A stretch of DNA of 64,000 bases, taken from the NCBI RefSeq assembly GCF_001679725.1, contig NZ_CP016282.1:3286001-3350000 (forward strand), written 5' to 3'. The DNA comes from Cryobacterium arcticum (GTDB lineage: Bacteria > Actinomycetota > Actinomycetes > Actinomycetales > Microbacteriaceae). Positions 9,077 through 17,980 of this stretch are shown here, in pieces. Each line of letters opens with the position of its first letter. Position 1 is the stretch's first letter. The notes beneath the pieces are model-generated. The model did not search any database, was not told where the DNA came from, and was given only the letters and a program-made list of their open reading frames with translations. The position numbers and the translations under genes are program-made.

Positions 9077-9803
9077 TTGCGAATCGCAGCCGAAAAACGA
9101 GCGCGAAGTTCTTGAGCAGGGTTCCAGCCGGCATCTTTGACGTCCCTTGGGTGCGGTCAAGGAAGATGATTGGTACTTCCGCGGATGCGGATGAAGCCAG
9201 AAGCGCACGGTGCTTGAGCTCTATGACGAATCCGTAGCCCGTTGCGGTGATTGTTTCGGGCCGTGCGGATTTCAAAACAGCACGCGAGTACATGTTGTAA
9301 CCGCCGGTGTAATCCGTGAGCTTGTTGCCGAGCATTAACCGGGAATAGATGTTTCCTCCCGCACTGAGGAACCTGCGGTACAGGCTCCAATCCGGCGAAC
9401 CGCCTCCAGGAATATATCGAGAAGCCACGATCAAGTCCATTCCTTTTCTGGCTTGTTCGAAGAACTGTTTTAGATATGCGGGATCGTGGGACAGATCAGC
9501 ATCCATCTGCATTATGTAATCGAAACCCTCATTGACGAGAATTCGAAATCCATTGACGTACGCTGCTCCGAGCCCCGCCTTATCGGCCTTTACGATTACG
9601 CGAATTCGAAACGTGTCAGTCTCCAGCCTTCCCGCAAGATCTCGCACTAGTTGCGCCGTTCCATCGGGCGATGAGTCGTCAAGGACTGCAATGGTCACCG
9701 CGACATCGCCCTCCTCGGCGCACTCTTTAGCAATCCGAACCAATAGCGTCTCAACGTTATTGGCCTCGTTGTACGTCGGTATGGCTATGGCGACACTCAG
9801 CAT
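9066..9803 (-). CDS. GT2 polyprenol monophosphomannose synthase-like (Dpm1 family)
   Basis: A 245-residue GT2 enzyme. It begins SVAIAIPTYNEANNVETL and carries the Dpm1-family landmarks VLDDSSPDGTA, DKAGLGAAYVNGF, QMDADLSHDP (the DxD-like metal site) and SRYIPGGG. Enzymes of this group move mannose, glucose or a related sugar from a nucleotide donor to polyprenyl phosphate at the cytosolic face. The ATG at 9803 has a strong GGGGGAG site six bases upstream; longer in-frame starts have none. It overlaps the polytopic protein downstream and is divergent from gtrA. A lipid-sugar synthase, GtrA and a GT-C candidate form a standard set for side-branch addition outside the membrane. Confidence 0.85.
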   Translation of the reverse strand: MLSVAIAIPTYNEANNVETLLVRIAKECAEEGDVAVTIAVLDDSSPDGTAQLVRDLAGRLETDTFRIRVIVKADKAGLGAAYVNGFRILVNEGFDYIMQMDADLSHDPAYLKQFFEQARKGMDLIVASRYIPGGGSPDWSLYRRFLSAGGNIYSRLMLGNKLTDYTGGYNMYSRAVLKSARPETITATGYGFVIELKHRALLASSASAEVPIIFLDRTQGTSKMPAGTLLKNFALVFRLRFASVN

Positions 9804-9844
9804 GGTTCTCCCCCGGTAGGCTCGGATGCGGTGAGTGTCCTGAG

Positions 9845-9872
9845 AATATGGCACTTTAATTTCGCAATCCAA
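9845..9872 (-). promoter_or_regulatory. Candidate promoter for the lipid-sugar synthase gene
   Basis: On the minus strand TTGGAT (9867-9872) is separated by 16 bases from CATATT (9845-9850). Both boxes are imperfect matches to the sigma-70-type consensus, and they lie about 45 bases before the gene start. The local AT-richness supports a promoter here but the boxes are weak. Confidence 0.3.
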
Positions 9873-9893
9873 ACTATTCACGCTAGCACTTCG

Positions 9894-9925
9894 AGACCCA
9901 ACCAATTTCCCTTTGGAGTGGGTCT
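9894..9925. repeat. Inverted repeat between divergent genes
   Basis: AGACCCA (9894-9900) and TGGGTCT (9919-9925) form a perfect 7-base inverted repeat around an 18-base centre that itself holds CCAA and TTGG. It sits between the divergently transcribed lipid-sugar synthase and gtrA, where an operator would be expected. No regulator gene is nearby. Confidence 0.35.
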
Positions 9926-9973
9926 ATGGTCACATTCCTGAGCCTGCCGAGCCATCGAGAGAAATAAGTAAAA

Positions 9974-10507
9974 ATGCCGAATGTGACCGAATTCTTGATC
10001 AAGGTGTGGAACCGCTTAGCACGATATGCGCTGAAATTTGGCGTCGTCGGAGGCGCAGGATTCTTGGTGAACGTCGGCATCTTCAATCTCCTGCGTTCAG
10101 GAGTATTGGGGGGAGGCGATTTTGTTCAAGGCCCACTCGGCGCCAGCATGATTGCCGCAGCGATTTCGATCCTATTCAACTGGGTGGGGAATCGATTCTG
10201 GACCTTTCGTGAGCACCGCCGCCAGGATCTAGGTCTCGAACTTCTCGAATATGCCGCCGTTTCCGTCGCCGGAATGTTCTTCCAGATCGCCTGCCTCTAC
10301 GTGTCCCATTACGTCCTTGGATTCACGTCACTTCTTGCGGACAACATCTCCGGCAACTTCATGGGAATCGGGCTCGGCACAGTCTTCCGGTTCGTGGTGT
10401 TTCGTTACTGGGTCTACGGGAGCCATCGCAAAGGAGCTGGCATCGCGCAACAACGAACTGTCGAACTGGCCCCCGTGCCTGTTGAAGCCTCGCAACGGGG
10501 CCAGTAA
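9974..10507 (+). CDS. GtrA family membrane protein
   Basis: A 177-residue protein with four hydrophobic helices in the GtrA pattern: KFGVVGGAGFLVNVGIFNLL, then AISILFNWVGNRFWTF, then LLEYAAVSVAGMFFQIACLY, and a last helix ending in FRFVVFRYWVYG. GtrA proteins are thought to help flip polyprenyl-phosphate-linked monosaccharides for use outside the cell. It is one of the few plus-strand genes in this locus and diverges from the polyprenol-phosphate sugar synthase that would supply its substrate. Its 3' end converges with a GT4 gene across 126 bases holding only short inverted repeats. Confidence 0.88.
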   Translation: MPNVTEFLIKVWNRLARYALKFGVVGGAGFLVNVGIFNLLRSGVLGGGDFVQGPLGASMIAAAISILFNWVGNRFWTFREHRRQDLGLELLEYAAVSVAGMFFQIACLYVSHYVLGFTSLLADNISGNFMGIGLGTVFRFVVFRYWVYGSHRKGAGIAQQRTVELAPVPVEASQRGQ

Positions 10508-10633
10508 CTGGGCCACCTGACTGGTATCGAAGCCTCCAAAAGTGGAGCCGGGCTTTGGCTCTAAGAAAGGCACCAGCTGAATCGCTGGAGTGTCTCTAGC
10601 GGTCCTTGGATGAAGCCGCCCCACGATGCGTCG

Positions 10634-11599
10634 CTAGGCCAAGTGCTGCTCTACAAGGAGATTCGAGACCGAAAGAGCAACTCTGTCCCACGAGTATTGC
10701 TCAGCGGTGATCACATGCGCGGGAAACCGCTCCCCCGCCGGGATATCTGACATGACTTCCACCCATTCGCGAACATCCGCAGAATCGGATACTGCGCGGC
10801 CTCCTCCTGCGCATATCTCCTTAACACTTTCGCAACCGTCGAAGAAGACCACAGGACAGCCGCACAGCGCTGCCTCTAGTGCTGGCAGGCCGAATCCCTC
10901 AAGCAGAGATGGCTGGACGGTGGCCCGGGCTCCCCTGTACAGCTGCGCCAGGCGCGTGTCGTCAATGTTCGAAAAGAGTCTGACGCGGTCCGTCACGCCG
11001 TACTTCTCTGAGAGCGCCTCAAGGGCGTTCTTCTCTGAAGTCACCACGTAGAAATCGAACTCGCCCATCTGAGCGATCGCCGCCACGACTGTCTCAACGT
11101 TCTTGTGGCTCTTAAGGTTGCCTACGTAAAGAAAATATGGCCGGGATGATTCAAAAGCTTCGCCCGCATGGGCAAATGCTGCTGAGCTTCCATTTCCTGC
11201 GTTCACAACCCTGACGTCGGAATCGTCGATCCAGTTCTCCAGGTGGCGCTTAGACGTTTCAGAGACTGTCAGCACGTGCCCGTTCTTCTTAATCAGGGGC
11301 TTCAGGAAGAAATCATAGTAGGGGCGGTACTTCGCCGATCCTGGGCCCTCGAGATGGATCAGGTCATGGAGGGTGATTGTTTGCGGAACGCTTCTTAGAA
11401 ACCCGTTATAACCTGGGGAGTAAACCGCCCTGGGCTTGTCGCCTTCGATCTTGAGCGACTTCGTGACGAAATCAAGTGGGGATGACGGGCTGCCAGACTG
11501 CTCGATCTCTTGCCAATCGAGCGCCAACCTTTCGGTCACTTCCTTGGCGTACCGTCCAATTCCGTTTCTGCCCGACCACCTGGTGTCCACGACAATCAT
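10634..11599 (-). CDS. GT4 family glycosyltransferase (group 1)
   Basis: A GT-B fold enzyme of 321 residues. The N-terminus reads MIVVDTRWSGRNGIGRYAKEV, with the glycine-rich acceptor-side loop. In the C-terminal half are PYFLYVGNLKSHKN and the donor-binding motif QPSLLEGFGLPALEA with its E-x7-E pattern, as in mannosyl- and glucosyltransferases of group 1. Its ATG at 11599 overlaps the stop of the upstream gene in an ATGA (11596-11599), so the two glycosyltransferases are co-translated. A more upstream in-frame start would bury the beginning inside that neighbour. Sugar specificity cannot be read from sequence. Confidence 0.88.
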   Translation of the reverse strand: MIVVDTRWSGRNGIGRYAKEVTERLALDWQEIEQSGSPSSPLDFVTKSLKIEGDKPRAVYSPGYNGFLRSVPQTITLHDLIHLEGPGSAKYRPYYDFFLKPLIKKNGHVLTVSETSKRHLENWIDDSDVRVVNAGNGSSAAFAHAGEAFESSRPYFLYVGNLKSHKNVETVVAAIAQMGEFDFYVVTSEKNALEALSEKYGVTDRVRLFSNIDDTRLAQLYRGARATVQPSLLEGFGLPALEAALCGCPVVFFDGCESVKEICAGGGRAVSDSADVREWVEVMSDIPAGERFPAHVITAEQYSWDRVALSVSNLLVEQHLA

Positions 11600-12693
11600 T
11601 CGCCTACCCACTCCCGAATACGATCCTCGAAAACACCAACATCGAATTGCCACGCCCGCTCGATACAGTCTTGCGCCTTGGCACTTGCTGCGATCTCGAC
11701 TGCTTCCTTAAGCGAGGTGCTGTCGAAGGACTGAACCAGAGCACCAGTGACGCCGTGGAGCACGCTCTCTGCGGCTCCCCCGATTGCATTCGCGACAACT
11801 GGCGTGCCGGTTGCCATGACTTCCACGGGCATAATGCCAAAATCTTCGACTGGGGGGAAAACATAGACGAGCGCCCGCCTGAAGAGTTCGTTGAGCATCG
11901 CCGAGGACGGTCGAGCTACGAACGTCACCGTGCCAGGGCGCCGGCCTGCGACGGCTCGGAGTCTCTGCTCGTCCGGTCCGGCTCCCGCCAAGACCACTGG
12001 AAGATCTGCCGCCCAGCCTGCCGCAATCGCGTCCTCGAGGCGCTTGTACGGAACGAATCTCGAAGCACCCAGGATGAACGTGGTGGGCAGTGCCTTTAAC
12101 ACTTCATGCTCTTCGTCGGTGAGCAGCTCGGATGGGTCGGCCGCAAAATCAGCTACATTCACGGGTGGATAAATGACCGTGCTATCCCGACCCCAGGCCT
12201 CGGATATTCGTTTCTGAATAAACATGCTGTTCGCGGCAATGCTCGTCGCTTCCTGCGCACGACCTCGATCTAAGGCCTTTAGTGGCCTCGAAAGGGCTCG
12301 GGCGACGATGCCGTTGCCTCGCCCATCCAGCTCGGGAGTCCAAATGTATCGAGCTGGCGTATGTACATAGACGAACTTCCGCATTCCTTCAGGCTGTTTG
12401 CGGAACCTAGCATGGTGCGCGAAAAGGTGACTACTGCACAAGACCCAGTCCGCCTCAATTCTGGGTAGATCCCTCCACACAAGAGGCATAAGTGGCAATG
12501 CCAGCGCCTTGTGGTGCCGCAAAGGGGTCTTCGACAACCAAGTTTCTGTAACTCGTCCACTTCGAAAGCGCGATGGGAGGTCTTCCCAGAGAGAGACGAT
12601 AGGCGCATCAGGGTATATCGAAGCAAGGACTTCGACTACGTTCTCTGACCCGCCATTCGTCGCGAGCCACTCGTGCACGATGACGCCGCTCAT
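11596..12693 (-). CDS. GT4 family glycosyltransferase, mannosyltransferase-like
   Basis: A 365-residue GT-B enzyme starting at an ATG with a strong AGGAGAT site. It begins with VIVHEWLATNGGSENVVEVL, the GG-S-E loop of GT4 enzymes acting on lipid-linked saccharides. It then has VYVHTPARYIWTPELD, FILGASRFVPYKRLEDAI and the donor site VFPPVEDFGIMPVEVMATGTPVV (E-x7-E). This combination is common in exopolysaccharide clusters as a mannosyltransferase. It is translationally coupled to the GT4 gene downstream. The role in building the repeat unit is inferred from context. Confidence 0.88.
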   Translation of the reverse strand: MSGVIVHEWLATNGGSENVVEVLASIYPDAPIVSLWEDLPSRFRSGRVTETWLSKTPLRHHKALALPLMPLVWRDLPRIEADWVLCSSHLFAHHARFRKQPEGMRKFVYVHTPARYIWTPELDGRGNGIVARALSRPLKALDRGRAQEATSIAANSMFIQKRISEAWGRDSTVIYPPVNVADFAADPSELLTDEEHEVLKALPTTFILGASRFVPYKRLEDAIAAGWAADLPVVLAGAGPDEQRLRAVAGRRPGTVTFVARPSSAMLNELFRRALVYVFPPVEDFGIMPVEVMATGTPVVANAIGGAAESVLHGVTGALVQSFDSTSLKEAVEIAASAKAQDCIERAWQFDVGVFEDRIREWVGE

Positions 12694-12821
12694 GAAACAT
12701 CTCCTATTTGGGGTAGCCCCGAACCTGGCTGAGCCGGCTCGGCGCAGTGCTGACTAACGATATCGGCAGACAGGAACCTGCCGAGAACCGCCGGCTTCGT
12801 ATGATTGTCCGCTTAGGGGCG

Positions 12822-14963
12822 CTACGGCGTGACTGCGGAAACCGCCGTCACTGCTCCCTCAATGAAGATCGGCACGTCTGTGAGCTGAATGTTCACCATC
12901 CCGTCCACGGACTGGACCACTGTGACGTCTCCGCTCAGGGAGGTCAGTGTGAGAGCCCCTGTCGTCTTGTACGAGACGGAGGCGGGAGTTGGAGACCACG
13001 CCACTCGGCTTGCGTCCTTACCCTCGCCGAAGGCGTATGAGTACGTGGATGCGCCTACCTCATCACGAACCGTGAAATCCTTGCCGGCAACTTTCCTGAT
13101 GAGAAGGGCCTGAGCCATCCCGGCAGGTTTCGGGGGAAGGGCGGGTACTGCGTCGGTGGCCTGCTTCACCAACCCGAAGTTTCCTTCATGGTCAGTCGGG
13201 TTGGTTTGGTCGTTCACCAGGTCGTACCAGAAGTACTTCTCAACGTTGTTTGCCAGCGCGATGGTTTCCGCCCTCACCAGGAACTTCGCCTGCGCGTCTT
13301 CGCCAAGCGATGCGGTTGACCAACCAAGTTCGGTCAGCCAGATTGGCTTTTCGACCCCGCCGTTGTATTCCTTAATACGGTTCTCGGCCTGTTGCAAGCT
13401 ATCCACTAGGAATTCCGGGTCTCCGGAATAGCCATAGTCGTACGGATGAAAACTGACTGCATCGAGGTACTTCAAGCCGCCCGCCTGGTAAAGCTCGGTC
13501 AGCCAGGCGTCGTCATTATGTGCGATCGACGGTCCCACGACGTTGACTCCCGGGTTTGTAGCCTTCACCTTGTTATAGCTGGCTTCCAGAAGAGGCAAAT
13601 AGCACGTGGCGTTGGAGCCGCAGGCGCTGGTATTCATAGGCGGATTATTGAACTCGTTGTAGATCTCAACCGAAGGGGCATTGAGGTGAGTGACCATGGC
13701 GTCGGTGTAGTTTGCAAACGCCTCAATCGCCTCGGGACTGCTGGGCGTGCGCCCTCCGTCGTACAGGTCGTTGCCGTAATCACTGATAGGGAGGATCGCC
13801 ATGCCTTCGCTGGCGTAGGCGTTCATCTCAGCAGTCTCGTCAGCTCGGAAGGTGTACTCGCCTCGAGACTTCTCAACGTACGACCACGTCGCGTCTGTGC
13901 GCATGTTTCCAAAGCCGATTTGACGCGCGACCTGTGGGGCCGTGTCCCGGACCTGGTGGCTAAAGTGAACGCCGATCCCGAAACGGTCATCAAAGGAAAC
14001 TTCGGTGGGATCAAGAACAGCGATGGTTGTATTGATCATGTCGCCAGGATTCTGCACACTGGCCAACGCGACCAAATAGTATCCCTGAGCAAGACTCTTC
14101 AGATCGACAACGCCGAGCCCATTGCTAGTGGAGACTTCGCCCTCGGCAGCAACTTCTCCAGACGGTTTCGTGACGGTCCATGCGATTTGATCGGTCCGCC
14201 AAGCGACACTGAGAGCTGCTTTCTCGCTCTCAAGAATCAATGACTCATTCGCGATCTGCGTGGGCGCCTCGTAAGTTTCGAATGAACTGTTGAGCACGGC
14301 ATTGTCAGCTACCGTTGCCGACGTCATCGAGAGTTCGTCGATTTGAAGCGCGTCGGTGGGACCGGCGACCAGAAGTTCAAGCAACACGGTCGTCTCGCCC
14401 GGGCCCGTCTTGTAGGCCCATTTCGTCGTTGACCATTCCCCCGGCGTCGGCTCTAGCTGAGCCACGGTTTGACCGCCCATCTGGATCGAGACGTCTGCAG
14501 CCGGAGCCGGGGTATCGTCGCCATACTCGACAGACCTTATTTGTGCGCTCAGGTCATACTCGGTCTCTGGCTGCACCGCAATCGTTTGGGTGAGTGACCG
14601 ATGGACGGGGTTATCCGAGGGAGTGGCACTCTCTACCCGAAGTGAGACTCCGCCATTGTCCGCGACCCCTGCCTCGGCAAGGAACTTAGCGCCTAGGTCA
14701 TCCGTTCCCGACTCGCTCCAGTCTGAGAAAGCGGCCAGCACCGTCGCTGTCGGAGCGTCCGGCAAGACCGGTTCCGCTGCAGGCTCCGCCGGCTTCGCTG
14801 TGTCGGCCGGCGCGCTAGGTTCACCATGCAGCCAGGGACCGAAAACCAGAAGGCCAGTCAGGGAGAGCGCGAGCGCGCCCCCAACGCCCACGATCCACCA
14901 CGTTCGAGTTCTTAGTGGAGGCAATCCCGACCGTCGGCGTTTGGCTGGCTGTGTTGAAGTCAT
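12822..14963 (-). CDS. Membrane-anchored clan GH-A glycoside hydrolase, PslG/GH39-like
   Basis: A 713-residue protein. A basic N-terminus and one hydrophobic helix (about residues 23-43) anchor or export it, followed by a Pro/Ala linker. Residues about 55-200 look like a carbohydrate-binding beta-sandwich. The C-terminal half is a TIM-barrel hydrolase starting near RFGIGVHFSHQ. The acid/base candidate is Glu437 in IYNEFNNPP, and the nucleophile candidate is Glu545 in WLTELGWST, the spacing and contexts expected of clan A (GH5/GH39 type). PslG of Pseudomonas, a GH39 enzyme, trims exopolysaccharide during synthesis, and the locus suggests the same job here. Start: ATG 14963 after GGGGGGAC; the frame is open further upstream but without features. 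Confidence 0.75.
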   Translation of the reverse strand: MTSTQPAKRRRSGLPPLRTRTWWIVGVGGALALSLTGLLVFGPWLHGEPSAPADTAKPAEPAAEPVLPDAPTATVLAAFSDWSESGTDDLGAKFLAEAGVADNGGVSLRVESATPSDNPVHRSLTQTIAVQPETEYDLSAQIRSVEYGDDTPAPAADVSIQMGGQTVAQLEPTPGEWSTTKWAYKTGPGETTVLLELLVAGPTDALQIDELSMTSATVADNAVLNSSFETYEAPTQIANESLILESEKAALSVAWRTDQIAWTVTKPSGEVAAEGEVSTSNGLGVVDLKSLAQGYYLVALASVQNPGDMINTTIAVLDPTEVSFDDRFGIGVHFSHQVRDTAPQVARQIGFGNMRTDATWSYVEKSRGEYTFRADETAEMNAYASEGMAILPISDYGNDLYDGGRTPSSPEAIEAFANYTDAMVTHLNAPSVEIYNEFNNPPMNTSACGSNATCYLPLLEASYNKVKATNPGVNVVGPSIAHNDDAWLTELYQAGGLKYLDAVSFHPYDYGYSGDPEFLVDSLQQAENRIKEYNGGVEKPIWLTELGWSTASLGEDAQAKFLVRAETIALANNVEKYFWYDLVNDQTNPTDHEGNFGLVKQATDAVPALPPKPAGMAQALLIRKVAGKDFTVRDEVGASTYSYAFGEGKDASRVAWSPTPASVSYKTTGALTLTSLSGDVTVVQSVDGMVNIQLTDVPIFIEGAVTAVSAVTP

Positions 14964-15329
14964 TCGCGGTGCGTCCCCCCAGAGGTTATTGCGGTGGCAC
15001 CCGAATTTCCGTGCACCAGCTGATCGCTCCCCCTGTGAGCCCCGGCCGTTCCAGCCTAGGCCACACGCCATTCATACTCCGCACCTGCCACAGGTAGACC
15101 GCCGCACAATCACCAGTAGCGCGGAGTCCGCTGCCGGAGCCTATGCGCGCGATGACGCAGAATGCTCGCCCCGAATGGGGGCAAGAATCTAGCCGCGTCG
15201 CTCGGCGACGGCGACGACATGCCCTTTAGGCTGAGCCCGGGGCAGGTCCATTGCCTCGAGAGTGAGTTGCACTCCGGCCGGCAGCGTGTGTTGCCCAGAA
15301 GCCGTGATCCTATTGGCGGTCTGTTCTTC
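14964..15329. other. Divergent intergenic region between the hydrolase and acetyltransferase genes
   Basis: Open frames reach into this 366-base region from both sides, but the residues they add are low in hydrophobicity and lack family features, so I treat it as non-coding. A small hairpin (GCCCC at 15168-15172, GGGGC at 15178-15182) is present. Promoters for both divergent genes should lie here; no clear boxes are seen. Confidence 0.45.
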
Positions 15330-16805
15330 GTGGTCTTCTCCAGCCCTACCTTCCTGTTCCTCTTTCTACCGATCACGCTGTTGGTGTACCACGCCATTCC
15401 CGTGGCGTCACGGTGGCGGAACACCTGGTTGCTGGCCGCGAGCATCCTGTTCTATCTGTGGGGTGCCGGCAGCGCGATTCTGGCGATTCTGTTCGTGAGC
15501 CTGTCCAGCTTCGGCGGCGCGTACATCGCGTGGCTCATTCTGCGGCGGCAGCGCCGGGACGCGGTGCCGGGCGGGGAAGCCCGCAAGATCACCATTCCGT
15601 CCTTCATCACGCTGCTGATCATCCTGGTGCCGTTGGTGGCGTTCAAGTACCTGCCGCAGGTGGCGACGCTGGAGATCCCGCGGGTCTCCTCCGCGCTGAC
15701 AACCCTGGGGGCGAACACCTGGGCACTCCCCCTCGGCATCTCCTTCTTCACCTTCCACGCCCTGTCGTTCGTGATCGACTCGGCCCGGGCCGGCCGGCCG
15801 CTGACGACGTCGTTCCCGTCGTACTTGCTCTACCTGTTCGTGTTCCCGCACCAGATCGCCGGCCCCATCGTGCGGTACTCCGAGATCGGCGCGCAGATCA
15901 CGGCCGTGCGCCGGATTACCGTGCGGCAGATGGGCTACGGCATCACCCGGTTCACCTGGGGTCTGTCGAAAAAGGTGCTCATCGCCGACAACTGCGGCGT
16001 AGTGGCCAACGCCATGTTCGACAACGCGGCGAACCCCACCCTGATGTCGGGTACCGGGGCCTGGCTGGGCGCCGTGGCCTACGCGCTGCAAATCTACTTC
16101 GACTTCAGTGGGTACTCCGACATGGCCATCGGTCTGGCGCAGATGTTCGGGTTCCGGTTTCCGGAGAACTTCCGGTCGCCGTACACCGCGGGCAACATCA
16201 CCGACTTCTGGCGCCGCTGGCACATCACCCTCACCACCTGGTTCCGCGACTACGTCTACATCCCCCTCGGCGGCAACCGCCGCGGAGTCTGGGTGGAGTA
16301 CGGCGCGCTGCTGCTGGTCTTCCTGCTGACGTCGCTCTGGCACGGCGCCCTGGCCGGGTTCCTGATCTGGGGCGGGCTGCACTCGCTGGCGTTGCTGTTT
16401 GAGCGGGTGACCGGGCTGCGCAAGGTGCGGTCCTTCGTGGTGCTGCGGCGCGCGCTGACCCTGCTGTTCGTGATCGCCGCGTGGGTGCCGTTCCGGGCAC
16501 TCGAGCTGCACACCAGCGTGGACATCTGGCAGGCGATGCTCGGCGGACCGTGGGACTTCATGTCGCCGGGCCTGTTCGCCACGCTCACCCCGTTCACGAT
16601 TGGTGCCCTCGTCGTGGGGGCGCTCAGCTTCGTGATGCCGGCGAAACGCACCGGCTTCCAGACCGTCTTCGGCCAGTCCGAACCGGGCACCCTGACCGCG
16701 TTCCGGTGGAAGAACGCGCTGGTGCTCGTGCCGCTGGCCCTCGTGGTCACCCTGGCGATGGTGCTGCACTCCGACTTCAGTCCGTTCCTGTACTTCCAGT
16801 TCTAA
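15330..16805 (+). CDS. MBOAT family O-acyltransferase, AlgI-like
   Basis: A 491-residue polytopic protein of the membrane-bound O-acyltransferase family. The start is set at GTG 15330 because AlgI-type proteins begin directly with the sequence seen there, VVFSSPTFLFLFLP. Landmarks include PHQIAGPIVRY, QIYFDFSGYSDMAIGLAQM, PENFRSPY, DFWRRWHITLTTWFRDYVYIP and the catalytic-His region SLWHGA (His338). AlgI-like proteins pass acetyl groups across the membrane to an outside partner that loads them onto a polysaccharide. That partner is the next gene, nine bases downstream. Codon use is more GC-rich than in the polysaccharide genes to the left. Confidence 0.92.
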   Translation: MVFSSPTFLFLFLPITLLVYHAIPVASRWRNTWLLAASILFYLWGAGSAILAILFVSLSSFGGAYIAWLILRRQRRDAVPGGEARKITIPSFITLLIILVPLVAFKYLPQVATLEIPRVSSALTTLGANTWALPLGISFFTFHALSFVIDSARAGRPLTTSFPSYLLYLFVFPHQIAGPIVRYSEIGAQITAVRRITVRQMGYGITRFTWGLSKKVLIADNCGVVANAMFDNAANPTLMSGTGAWLGAVAYALQIYFDFSGYSDMAIGLAQMFGFRFPENFRSPYTAGNITDFWRRWHITLTTWFRDYVYIPLGGNRRGVWVEYGALLLVFLLTSLWHGALAGFLIWGGLHSLALLFERVTGLRKVRSFVVLRRALTLLFVIAAWVPFRALELHTSVDIWQAMLGGPWDFMSPGLFATLTPFTIGALVVGALSFVMPAKRTGFQTVFGQSEPGTLTAFRWKNALVLVPLALVVTLAMVLHSDFSPFLYFQF

Positions 16806-16814
16806 GGCGCATCC

Positions 16815-17963
16815 GTGACCGACACCGACCTCTCCCCCGCCGCCAGCACCGAGCCGCGCGGCTGGCAGCGCTGGGCGCTGACCGCCCTGATGGCCGTGTT
16901 CTGCGTGGGACTGCTGGCCATCTGGCTGGTGCCCGGCAACACCGCCGGGGCCCAGAACCGGGAACCGATGGCCTTCCCGGTGCTTTCCGCGGACGCGTTG
17001 GCTGAGACATCCACCTACCGGGGCATCGACGCGGCCCTGCGGGACCGGCTGGGCGCGCAAGCGGCGGTCTCGGAGAGCCTAGGCGACCTGTCCGTGCACG
17101 GTCTGGGGCGGAGCCCCACGTCGACCGTGCTGATCGGCAGCAACCGGGAACCGTTCTTCGTGGAGGACCTGGCCCGCCCGTGCCGGGAGACCGAGGAGTC
17201 CCTGGCGGTGGTGAAAAGCGGCCTGGAGCAGGATCAGGCCGAGATGACCGCGGCCGGCAAGTACGTGTTGTTCACGGTGGCGCCGGACAAGACCTCCATT
17301 CGCCGTGGGCCGGTCTTGGATGTTTCGCCCGATCTGCTGCGTTGCAGCGATTTCGTGCGCAGTCACTTCGAGACCTGGGAAGCCGAAGGCGGGTTACCGT
17401 TCATCGCCCTGTGGGATGACGTGGCCGCGTTGGACACCCCGGACTCGCCCGCGTACCTGTGGAATGACACGCACTGGAGCGCATCCGGCTCGATGGCGCT
17501 CAGCCACGCGTTGATGAACCGGCTGGTCGCCGACGGGCAGGCGCCGCCTGCGATCTTGGATGATCTCACCAACCCGGTGAAGGGGAAGCCCGTCGCGTAC
17601 GTCGGTGACCTGAACCGGATGATGGGCGTGGACGACATCGACCACGCATCCACTGCGTCGTTCGCGCGGCCCGGCGTAACCACCCGGCTGGAGACTACCA
17701 AGGGTGCCGCCGGCACCTCGCAGTACCATTACACCTCGACGTCGGCGACGAAGCCCCTGATTCAGGGGCGCACGCTGCTCATCGGCGACTCGTTCCTGCT
17801 GCACCAGATGCCCACGCAGCTGTCGAACTTCTTCGCCGATGTGACGATGACCGACCTGGAGGAATGGGAGCAGGCCGGAGACTACGACCGGGTGATCGTG
17901 GAACGGGTGGAGCGCTACAGCGGCACCGGCGAGTGGCCGTCGCTGACGGCGACGCTGCAGTAA
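16815..17963 (+). CDS. AlgJ/AlgX-type SGNH-like O-acetyltransferase
   Basis: A 382-residue protein with one N-terminal hydrophobic segment (about residues 20-43) and an extracytoplasmic SGNH-hydrolase-like domain. The catalytic elements of the AlgX/AlgJ group are visible: Asp218 and His220 in WNDTHWSASG, and the nucleophile Ser326 in LLIGDSFLLHQ. Enzymes of this type take acetyl groups delivered by an AlgI-like MBOAT protein and O-acetylate an exported polysaccharide. It starts at GTG 16815, nine bases after the AlgI-like stop, so the pair is almost certainly co-transcribed. The polymer acetylated is presumably the product of the locus to the left. Confidence 0.85.
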   Translation: MTDTDLSPAASTEPRGWQRWALTALMAVFCVGLLAIWLVPGNTAGAQNREPMAFPVLSADALAETSTYRGIDAALRDRLGAQAAVSESLGDLSVHGLGRSPTSTVLIGSNREPFFVEDLARPCRETEESLAVVKSGLEQDQAEMTAAGKYVLFTVAPDKTSIRRGPVLDVSPDLLRCSDFVRSHFETWEAEGGLPFIALWDDVAALDTPDSPAYLWNDTHWSASGSMALSHALMNRLVADGQAPPAILDDLTNPVKGKPVAYVGDLNRMMGVDDIDHASTASFARPGVTTRLETTKGAAGTSQYHYTSTSATKPLIQGRTLLIGDSFLLHQMPTQLSNFFADVTMTDLEEWEQAGDYDRVIVERVERYSGTGEWPSLTATLQ

Positions 17964-17980
17964 ACCGCTGCGGGGCGGGG

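Noticed and set aside
15408..17060. A 550-codon minus-strand frame opposite the AlgI/AlgJ pair
   Set aside because: The product is nearly all Arg, Gln, Glu, Gly and Pro, typical of an antisense shadow, and both plus-strand genes have clear family motifs.
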